Shown: in pieces, positions 6,639 to 11,938 of the stretch
Position numbering within the stretch: the first letter of the stretch is position 1
Layout: each line of letters begins with the position of its first letter
Assembly: GCA_003218615.1 (NCBI GenBank)
Contig: QHOD01000030.1
Coordinates: 1-11,938 of the forward strand
Length of the DNA: 11,938 bases
From: Verrucomicrobiota bacterium
GTDB lineage: Bacteria > Verrucomicrobiota > Verrucomicrobiia > Chthoniobacterales > UBA10450
Reading direction: 5' to 3'
Program-made: the position numbers and the translations under genes
Notes under the pieces: generated by a model
What the model was told of the DNA's origin: nothing
What the model saw: only the letters and a program-made list of their open reading frames with translations
Databases searched by the model: none

Positions 6639-7556
6639 TCACCGCAAAATCAGCCAAATTGAGCTGGCGCCCGAGCCCAGTGGAAAATCGGGTAGGCGAG
6701 GTTGCCGGTGAAACGCGGCGGCGCGCCGCGTCGCCTTGAGTCCGTAGCGGGCCATTACTTCAAGGGCATGTTCGCGCAGAGTGGAGCAATTAGTCGAAAG
6801 CAGGATGTGGCTATCTCGCTCTGCCAGTTCGAGGGCGTTGACGAGCAATTTCTCAAAATCATTTTCAACCTGAAACGTCTTTCCTCCGGGCGCACGTGAA
6901 AAGGTGGGCGGATCGAGAATGATCACGTCGAATTTTTCTCCCTTGCGCGCAAGCCGCGGCAACACGTCCATCACGTCGTCAGCGATAAAGCGATGGTCGA
7001 TCGTTGGCAGATTATTCAGCGCGAAGTTCTCTCGACCGCGCGCCAGCGATTTCTTGGAAAGATCGACATTGAGGGTGTTGGCTCCGATGCATGCTGCGCT
7101 AACGGAAAAAGAGCAGGTATAGGCAAAACAGTTCAAGAGCCGCTTTGGTGCAATGTGGCGCACATAGCGCCGGTTTTCTCTTTGATCGATGAAAACCCCC
7201 ACAGAATAACCGGCCCCGAAGTCGATTCCAAACTTGAGGTGTCGCTCGGTCGCGATCGTCTGCAAACTCGTGCCAGGGTCGCCAAATATGAGACGTGGCG
7301 GCTCGCGTTCTTCGTTTCTCCGAGGTGCCAATCGAGCAAAAATGCGTCCGAACTCGAACCGGACGGCGCTGGCCCACCATTGCAATTCCTGGACCAAACG
7401 TTCGCGTCCCAGAACTCTTTTGAACGAGATCAGCACGTCGCGTCCAAAGCGTTCCACCCAACCGTCGTCGATCGTGCAGAGTCGATGCGAATCGGTTCCC
7501 TCTGCTTCGAAATCGCGAAGCAAGTTTGCGTCGATCCACCCAGAACTCATTTTCAT
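6639..7556 (-). CDS. Class I SAM-dependent methyltransferase, RlmI-like
   Basis: A Rossmann-fold methyltransferase resembling the catalytic half of RlmI/RlmK rRNA cytosine methyltransferases. I chose ATG at 7556 (305 aa; GGAG 13 nt upstream); ATG at 7550 is also possible. The frame runs open to 7829, but that part overlaps thrB on the other strand and looks non-coding. The N-terminal half includes GIDFGAGYSVGVFIDQRENRR (110-130), as in RlmI relatives. Motif I is LLNCFAYTCSFSVSA (140-154), an acidic Asp165 follows, ADDVMDVLPRL is at 192-202, and the catalytic-type motif is DPPTFS (215-220). No N-terminal PUA domain is present. Motif I has Cys-Ser where RlmI has Gly-Gly. The substrate is probably rRNA, but this is inferred. 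Confidence 0.82.
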   Translation of the reverse strand: MKMSSGWIDANLLRDFEAEGTDSHRLCTIDDGWVERFGRDVLISFKRVLGRERLVQELQWWASAVRFEFGRIFARLAPRRNEEREPPRLIFGDPGTSLQTIATERHLKFGIDFGAGYSVGVFIDQRENRRYVRHIAPKRLLNCFAYTCSFSVSAACIGANTLNVDLSKKSLARGRENFALNNLPTIDHRFIADDVMDVLPRLARKGEKFDVIILDPPTFSRAPGGKTFQVENDFEKLLVNALELAERDSHILLSTNCSTLREHALEVMARYGLKATRRAAAFHRQPRLPDFPLGSGASSIWLILR

Positions 7557-7688
7557 CGGTTGCAGTAAGCTCCAGGAGTACTTCGAAAAAGCACTATGCA
7601 ATGGATCGGTTGCCGCCGACTCCGACAGCGGTAAACTGCCCCATCGTAGAATGTCGTCGCGTGCATCCCGCTGCGGCGGGACTGACCT

Positions 7689-8567
7689 ATGCAACAAGTC
7701 ACGATTCGCGTCCCAGCGAGTACTTCCAATCTTGGTCCCGGCTTTGACTGCCTGGGCGTGGCGTTGCGTCTTTACAACGACGTTACCCTCATCCGCGGTG
7801 CAAAATCTCGGCAGGCACCCATCGCTCACGTCGCGGCAGATTTATTTTTTCAACGGACGCGCTGTGCGCCATTTTCGTTTTCCGTTTCGATTAACGGCGA
7901 CGTTCCATCTTCGCGTGGTTTGGGTGGCAGCGCCAGTGTGCGTGTTGGGATTCTCATTGCTCTGAATTCTTTGACCGGCAATCGTCTGGATCGATTGGCG
8001 ATCTTTCGTTTATGCGCCGAGTTGGAGGGACATGCCGATAACGCGGCTCCGGCAATTTTCGGTGGTTTCACCGTCGTGCAAAGTGACGCTTGCGCCAGCT
8101 TTCAGCGCTTCGAAGTCTCAGCAAATTTATCTTTCGTTCTTTTGGTCCCAGATTTCGAAATGAAAACGTCAACGGCCAGAAGGATTTTACCTTCACGAAT
8201 CGGGCGGACTGCCGCCATCGAAAATTGTGCAAGTGCATGTGCAATTACGGCCGCATTCGCATCCGGCAATTACCGCAATTTGCAGGGCGCGTTCCGCGAT
8301 TATCTGCATCAGCCGTACCGGGAAAAACTGATTCCATTCCTGGCGAGCGTCATCGCTGCCGCGGAAAAAGCGGGCGCGCTCGGCGCTTTCCTTAGCGGCA
8401 GCGGGTCGACAATCGCCGCTGTGACACTGCATTCATCGAAGAAAGTGGCAGCTGCAATGTTGCATGCTGCCGGGTCGGCGTCGGCGCACACGCTGATCAC
8501 GCGCGCTGACAATCGCGGCGCACGTGTGTTGCCACTTCGCAATCCACGCTCCGCAATCCGCAATTGA
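7689..8567 (+). CDS. thrB: Homoserine kinase
   Basis: GHMP-family kinase that phosphorylates L-homoserine, committing it to threonine synthesis. At 292 residues it has the expected length. The N-terminus VTIRVPASTSNLGPGFDCLGVAL (4-26) is the ThrB signature. The ATP-binding GHMP motif is PSSRGLGGSAS (73-83). EGHADNAAPAIFGG is at 113-126, and the C-terminal glycine motif LSGSGST is at 235-241. The last nine or so residues (RNPRSAIRN) are encoded by a heptamer repeat and are probably not functional. It is divergent from the methyltransferase (132 nt between starts) and ends 1 nt before lpxK. No thrA or thrC is in the window. Confidence 0.93.
   Translation: MQQVTIRVPASTSNLGPGFDCLGVALRLYNDVTLIRGAKSRQAPIAHVAADLFFQRTRCAPFSFSVSINGDVPSSRGLGGSASVRVGILIALNSLTGNRLDRLAIFRLCAELEGHADNAAPAIFGGFTVVQSDACASFQRFEVSANLSFVLLVPDFEMKTSTARRILPSRIGRTAAIENCASACAITAAFASGNYRNLQGAFRDYLHQPYREKLIPFLASVIAAAEKAGALGAFLSGSGSTIAAVTLHSSKKVAAAMLHAAGSASAHTLITRADNRGARVLPLRNPRSAIRN
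8538..8565 (+). repeat. Heptamer tandem repeat at the 3' end of thrB
   Basis: Four 7-nt units: CGCAATC (8538-8544), CACGCTC (8545-8551, divergent), CGCAATC (8552-8558) and CGCAATT (8559-8565). The array encodes the last residues of ThrB, and the stop codon overlaps the last base. The unit length is the same as in the array beyond lpxK, but the sequence differs. Confidence 0.7.
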
Positions 8568-8568
8568 A

Positions 8569-9759
8569 ATGGGCCGCCGGCTTGAAAACTTAGAACAGTT
8601 CGGGATCGACGTTGTGCTCGAACGCCGCCACGGCATTCGCGCTTCCATCTTGCGCGCAATTCTCTATGCACTGTCGTTCATTTACGACCGACTCGTCCAG
8701 TTGCGTCTCTACCTTTACCGGAAAAGAATTTTGCGCGAACGCGCGCTTGGTTGTCTGGTTATCAGTGTTGGCAACCTGACCGTTGGCGGCACGGGTAAGA
8801 CGCCGATTGTGGAAAAATTCGCGCGCGCCCTGCAGGTGGGCGGCCGCCGTGTTGCTATTTTGAGCCGCGGTTATAAAAGCGTCCCGCGTAAACGAAACTG
8901 GCCCGATCGCCTCCGCAGAAAGGACGCCGATCCGCCGCGTGTTGTATCGGACGGGAAATCGTTGCTTCTCGATTCCTTAACGGCTGGCGATGAGCCGTAC
9001 ATGCTCGCACACAACTTAAAAGATGTGATCGTGCTGGTGGACAAAAACCGGGTAAAGAGCGGCCGGTTCGCGATCGATAGATGGGGCGTCGATACGCTCT
9101 TGCTCGACGATGGTTTGCAATATCTGCATCTCAAACATCGCCTCGACATGGTGCTGGTTGATCGACAAGCGCCCTTTGGCAATGAATTTCTGCTGCCTCG
9201 CGGGACGCTGCGCGAAGCACCGCGCAATTTGCGCCGCGCCAGTTACATCTTCATTACCAAAAATACCGGAGAGCCCAACGATGCGCTCATTCAGCGCATC
9301 CGGCGTTACAATCGGACCGCCGAAATCATCGAATGCGCGCATAAACCGCTCTATCTCCAGAATGTTTTCTCCGACGAGCAATTGCCGCTCGAGCGATTGC
9401 GCGACGCATTTATTGGCTCAATTTGCGCCATCGCCGCGCCGGAAAGCTTCGAGGGCGCGTTAAAAAAACTGGGAGCACATGTCGATCTTGCCAAGCGTTA
9501 CATCGATCACCATTACTACACGGAGGCGGAGCTGACCAATTTCATGCATCGTTGCATTCGCCGCGATCTGGCGATGATCGTGACCACCGAAAAAGATGCA
9601 GTGCGCATGCCGCGTCTGACCGAAGCTCAAGTGGAAGTGTCGATTTACTTCTTGCGGGTCGAAATCGAGATCTTGAGCGGGCGCGAAAGCTGGGAGCATT
9701 GCGTGGCGCGCATCTGTAAACCGCAGCCTATGCTTTCCCCCGAGCGCTTCTTTGCCTGA
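8569..9759 (+). CDS. lpxK: Tetraacyldisaccharide 4'-kinase LpxK
   Basis: Inner-membrane kinase that adds the 4'-phosphate in lipid A (Raetz) biosynthesis, so the organism probably makes lipid A. The ATG at 8569 is 1 nt after the thrB stop; an earlier in-frame ATG at 8524 would extend into thrB. The product is 396 residues, longer than typical LpxK (about 330). It has an N-terminal membrane-associated region at about 24-46, then VISVGNLTVGGTGKTPIVEKFA with the P-loop around 72-79. LSRGYK is at 98-103, DEPYMLA at 141-147, DDGLQY with a likely catalytic Asp at 180-185, RGTLREAP at 211-218 and TTEKDAVR at 339-346. Translation is probably coupled to thrB, although the two pathways are unrelated. 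Confidence 0.93.
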   Translation: MGRRLENLEQFGIDVVLERRHGIRASILRAILYALSFIYDRLVQLRLYLYRKRILRERALGCLVISVGNLTVGGTGKTPIVEKFARALQVGGRRVAILSRGYKSVPRKRNWPDRLRRKDADPPRVVSDGKSLLLDSLTAGDEPYMLAHNLKDVIVLVDKNRVKSGRFAIDRWGVDTLLLDDGLQYLHLKHRLDMVLVDRQAPFGNEFLLPRGTLREAPRNLRRASYIFITKNTGEPNDALIQRIRRYNRTAEIIECAHKPLYLQNVFSDEQLPLERLRDAFIGSICAIAAPESFEGALKKLGAHVDLAKRYIDHHYYTEAELTNFMHRCIRRDLAMIVTTEKDAVRMPRLTEAQVEVSIYFLRVEIEILSGRESWEHCVARICKPQPMLSPERFFA

Positions 9760-9776
9760 CTCTGTGCTCAAATCGA

Positions 9777-9825
9777 CGTTGGACGTTCGGCGTTGAACGT
9801 TGAACGTTGAACGTTGAACGTTTGC
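9777..9825 (+). repeat. CGTTGAA heptamer tandem repeat
   Basis: Seven consecutive 7-nt units: CGTTGGA, CGTTCGG, four perfect CGTTGAA copies (9791-9818) and a final CGTTTGC. It fills most of the 73-nt gap between lpxK and the polymerase gene and ends 8 nt before the latter's ATG, so it would form most of that gene's leader. AACGTT is self-complementary, so the array can also pair with itself. Confidence 0.9.
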
Positions 9826-9832
9826 TTTCACC

Positions 9833-10750
9833 ATGCCTCAAAAAGCCGAACTCGTCGTCGAAGATCGCAAGATTCCGGTGTCGAATCTCGACAAGGTGCT
9901 TTATCCGAAGGCCGGATTCACAAAAGGACAAGTGATCGACTATTACATTCGCGTTGCGCCAGTGCTCTTGCCGCACCTAAAAGATCGGCCGCTTACGATG
10001 AAGCGCTATCCCGATGGCGTAGAGGGCGAATTCTTCTACGAGAAGAATTGCCCGTCACATCGGCCAAAGTGGGTAAAAACCGCCAAGGTCTGGAGCGAAG
10101 GCAATAACCGCATGATGAATTATTGCCTAGCGCAAGACTTGCCGACGCTCGTTTGGGCGGCGAACCTTGCCGATCTCGAGCTGCATACCTCGCTTTCGCG
10201 CAAGAACAGCATCAAACGCCCGACCATGATGGTATTCGATCTCGATCCCGGCGCGCCGGCTGACATCGTCCAATGTTGCCAGGTCGGACTTTGGCTGCGC
10301 GATTTGCTGGCGGGAATGAAATTAAAGAGCTTTGCGAAGACTAGTGGCTCAAAAGGTCTGCAAGTTTACGTGCCGCTCAACACCGCGGTCACGTACGATC
10401 GGACCAAGGACTTATCGCGCGCTCTCGCTCAGCATCTCGAACATCACCATGCCGATCTTGTCACCTCGAACATGTCGAAAGCGGTACGCAAAGGAAAAGT
10501 GTTCGTTGATTGGAGTCAGAACGACGAACACAAAACCACCATCTGTGTCTATTCGCTTCGCGCCAGGGAAGAGCCAACCGTTTCGACCCCTGTCACATGG
10601 GATGAAGTGGAAAACTGCTTGAAAAAGAAAAAAGCCGATCTCCTCAGGTTTCGCTCCGACAAAGTTCTCATCCGTGTCGATAAACTGGGCGACGTTTTTG
10701 AGCCCGTCGAAAAGCTGAAACAAAAACTGCCGAAGAAGTGGAATGTATGA
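9833..10750 (+). CDS. ligD: Stand-alone LigD polymerase domain (archaeo-eukaryotic primase type)
   Basis: Polymerase module of bacterial end joining, here a separate 305-residue protein. Family members fill gaps with a preference for ribonucleotides in the Ku/LigD pathway. Visible motifs are NLDKVLYP (18-25), FTKGQVIDYY (29-38), RPLTMKRYPDG (52-62), ELHTSLSRKN (116-125) with the conserved His118, the metal-binding FDLDPG (135-140; Asp136 and Asp138), TSGSKGLQVYVPL (170-182) and FVDWSQND (224-231) with the third Asp226. The family's usual GLHV is GLQV here. There is no ligase or phosphoesterase domain; these are in the gene at the left edge, about 8.3 kb away on the same strand. No Shine-Dalgarno is visible; the leader is mostly heptamer repeat. 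Confidence 0.93.
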   Translation: MPQKAELVVEDRKIPVSNLDKVLYPKAGFTKGQVIDYYIRVAPVLLPHLKDRPLTMKRYPDGVEGEFFYEKNCPSHRPKWVKTAKVWSEGNNRMMNYCLAQDLPTLVWAANLADLELHTSLSRKNSIKRPTMMVFDLDPGAPADIVQCCQVGLWLRDLLAGMKLKSFAKTSGSKGLQVYVPLNTAVTYDRTKDLSRALAQHLEHHHADLVTSNMSKAVRKGKVFVDWSQNDEHKTTICVYSLRAREEPTVSTPVTWDEVENCLKKKKADLLRFRSDKVLIRVDKLGDVFEPVEKLKQKLPKKWNV

Positions 10751-10779
10751 AGGAATTACGATGGCAATAGTTACAAGGC

Positions 10780-11034
10780 ATGAACACTTACGTATGGTTT
10801 GATGCGATCGGATGGTCGGGAGCAGCGGCACTTCTTGTTGCTTACGGCATGGTTTCCTTTAAGAAATTGGAAGGAGACTCAATTGCTTACCAATTCCTCA
10901 ATATCGTCGGGAGCCTTTTTTTGGCGGTAAACACGGTCTTTTACAGAGCTTATCCTTCTTCTTTCGTGAACATGATTTGGATAGGGATAGCTGTTTTTTC
11001 GATCGCAAGGAGAAAGCGAGTTCCTTCTGGTTAG
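10780..11034 (+). CDS. CBU_0592-like small membrane protein
   Basis: An 84-residue protein with three hydrophobic helices, at about 7-26 (IGWSGAAALLVAYGMVSF), 38-54 (FLNIVGSLFLAVNTVFY) and 61-77 (SFVNMIWIGIAVFSIA). Conserved-looking positions are GWSGA, AYQFLNIVGS and the Asn-x-x-Trp in VNMIW, matching the pattern of CBU_0592-type proteins of unknown function. It starts 29 nt after the polymerase gene stop and could be in the same transcript. The Shine-Dalgarno is poor (AAGG lies almost against the ATG). Confidence 0.72.
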   Translation: MNTYVWFDAIGWSGAAALLVAYGMVSFKKLEGDSIAYQFLNIVGSLFLAVNTVFYRAYPSSFVNMIWIGIAVFSIARRKRVPSG

Positions 11035-11066
11035 GTCGCCGCGATCGTGATCAGAAATCGTTTCAT

Positions 11067-11567
11067 ATGCGCAAAGTGAATCTCAACGAAATCCCGGAGC
11101 AGGAGCGAAAATCGCCAAAGGGAAAATTTGGCCGGGCGTCCAAGAACATTTCGGTTGCACTCGGGCGCGAGCCGGCGTCACTCGATCTGTCGAAACGGCA
11201 TCCGTTCGATCTGGCGCTGGTCCGAATTCCGAAGGGTAAAGTTCTTTGCCCATATCACGCGCATGCGGCTGAGTCGGAGCTTTACCTGGTCGTTTCTGGT
11301 CGCGGCAGCGTGCGCGATAAGGATGAGACAACCGAAGTCGGATCGGGCGATGCGTTTTTCTTTCAGCCGGGTGAAGCGCACCAGCTTTGGAATGCCGGCG
11401 ACGAGGATTTTGTTTATTACGTGATCGCGGATAATCCACGCAGCGGCGGAGCAACTGGTGATTCCTGTTACTATCCAGACAGCGGCAAATGGGCGGTTGT
11501 GAAGGAGGGGTCGGAAGAAGTGTGCGTGAAAGGAACGGAGACCGATTATTTCGATGGCGAGGAGTAA
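11067..11567 (+). CDS. Cupin domain protein, copy 1
   Basis: A single-domain cupin of 166 residues. Metal-binding motif 1 is H64-x-H66 with Glu71 (PYHAHAAESELYLVVSGRG), and motif 2 is GDAFFFQPGEAHQLWN with His105. All four usual metal ligands are present, so it probably binds Fe, Mn or a similar metal. A separate N-terminal segment (1-50, with SLDLSKRHPFDL) and a C-terminal segment (after about 122) flank the barrel. The substrate is not predictable. ATG at 11067 is chosen because copy 2 starts with the same residues (MRKVNL). It is followed by a REP-type element and then its paralogue. Confidence 0.85.
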   Translation: MRKVNLNEIPEQERKSPKGKFGRASKNISVALGREPASLDLSKRHPFDLALVRIPKGKVLCPYHAHAAESELYLVVSGRGSVRDKDETTEVGSGDAFFFQPGEAHQLWNAGDEDFVYYVIADNPRSGGATGDSCYYPDSGKWAVVKEGSEEVCVKGTETDYFDGEE

Positions 11568-11576
11568 ATCCGACTG

Positions 11577-11635
11577 TGTAGGGCGTCTGTGTCAGACGCC
11601 AATGCATGGATCGGCGGTCACAGACCGCCGCTACA
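11577..11635. repeat. REPIN-like inverted pair of GTAG palindromes
   Basis: The element begins TGTAG and ends CTACA, so its ends are inverted repeats. Hairpin 1 is GGCGTCTG (11582-11589) / CAGACGCC (11593-11600) with loop TGT. Hairpin 2 is GGCGGTC (11613-11619) / GACCGCC (11623-11629) with loop ACA. A 12-nt spacer separates them. The stems differ, but the flanking GTAG and the layout are the same, as in REP doublets (REPINs). The run of T after it (11637-11642) might also give terminator activity. It starts 10 nt after the first cupin stop, and its last base is 10 nt before the second cupin's ATG. Confidence 0.8.
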
Positions 11636-11645
11636 GTTTTTTCGT

Positions 11646-11938
11646 ATGCGCAAAGTAAATTTAAGCGAGATCAAAGAGGAACCGTGGCAGTCGCCCGGCG
11701 GAAAATACGTGGTGTCCTTCAGGGGAATTTCGGAAGCGCTCGGGCGCGAACCGAGCTCGCTCGATCTGGCGAAGCGTCATCCATTTGATCTGGAATGGAA
11801 TCGAGTTCCTCCTGGGAAACCAGCTTTTCCTTATCACGCGCATTCGGCGCAATGGGAGCTTTATCTGGTCATTTCCGGCAAAGGAAGCGTCCGTCACGAA
11901 GGCGGCACTACTGAGCTCGTGCCTGGCGACGCCTTCAT
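11646..11938 (+). CDS. Cupin domain protein, copy 2 (3' truncated by window edge)
   Basis: The frame is open from ATG 11646 to the window end (97 full codons). Aligned without gaps to copy 1, 60 of 97 residues are identical by direct count. It starts MRKVNLSEI and shares ALGREP, SLDL, KRHPFDL and GDAF. Metal motif 1 is kept (PYHAHSAQWELYLVISGKG, with both His and the Glu). Motif 2 begins with PGDAF and is cut off. Copy 2 differs most at residues 10-27, 50-61 and 84-93, while the metal site is conserved. It is a tandem duplicate that probably binds the same metal; the two may differ in substrate. Confidence 0.85.
   Translation, partial: MRKVNLSEIKEEPWQSPGGKYVVSFRGISEALGREPSSLDLAKRHPFDLEWNRVPPGKPAFPYHAHSAQWELYLVISGKGSVRHEGGTTELVPGDAF

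Noticed and set aside
6993..7568. Long plus-strand ORFs opposite the methyltransferase
   Set aside because: Antisense shadows; the minus strand carries clear methyltransferase motifs.
7557..7829. N-terminal extension of the methyltransferase to 7829
   Set aside because: It would overlap the conserved start of thrB on the opposite strand by 141 nt, and the residues resemble no methyltransferase domain.
9460..9976. Minus-strand ORFs containing STFNVQR-like repeats
   Set aside because: They are translations of the CGTTGAA heptamer array opposite lpxK and the polymerase gene, with no independent coding signal.

Overview
This is a gene-dense chromosomal window with no rRNA, tRNA, CRISPR array or complete transposon visible. 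The mix of genes points to a Gram-negative soil bacterium, most likely of the Verrucomicrobiota (Spartobacteria / Chthoniobacterales, 'Udaeobacter'-like). The pointers are an lpxK gene (lipid A synthesis), two separate LigD-type genes, dodecin, and intergenic heptamer and GTAG-type palindromic repeats. The phylum is an inference from content and style; no marker gene in the window proves it.

Layout. (1) 1-1582, + strand: a LigD-type gene with a 3'-phosphoesterase domain followed by an ATP-dependent ligase domain, cut by the left window edge. (2) 1631-3478, + strand: a compact cluster of purS, a small Pmp3/YqaE membrane protein, purQ and bioD, with abutting or overlapping junctions. (3) 3616-4095, + strand: a probable SRPBCC-fold protein, facing tyrS across a perfect 14-bp hairpin. 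(4) 4163-5888, - strand: tyrS, preceded by an unrecognised secreted protein. (5) 6017-6226, + strand: dodecin. (6) 6308-7556, - strand: a DUF883-like membrane protein and an RlmI-like SAM methyltransferase. (7) 7689-9759, + strand: thrB (homoserine kinase) and lpxK, nearly touching. (8) 9833-10750, + strand: a stand-alone LigD polymerase domain. (9) 10780-11938, + strand: a CBU_0592-like small membrane protein and two tandem cupin paralogues, the second cut by the right window edge.

How the genes fit together. The two LigD pieces supply phosphoesterase/ligase and polymerase activities, which in many bacteria are fused in one protein that works with Ku in non-homologous end joining. No Ku gene is in the window. 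PurS and PurQ are two of the three subunits of FGAM synthase; PurL is not here. ThrB, BioD, TyrS and LpxK are housekeeping enzymes with no evident pathway partners beside them.

The least expected content is repetitive. GTAG-type palindromes occur as inverted pairs (REPIN-like) between the two cupin genes and between dodecin and the DUF883-like gene, and a similar motif lies inside the coding sequence of the ligase linker. Heptamer tandem repeats lie on both sides of lpxK, one of them forming the C-terminus of thrB. I found no clearly novel multi-gene system; the best leads are these repeats, the membrane protein gene embedded in the pur cluster, and the split LigD arrangement.
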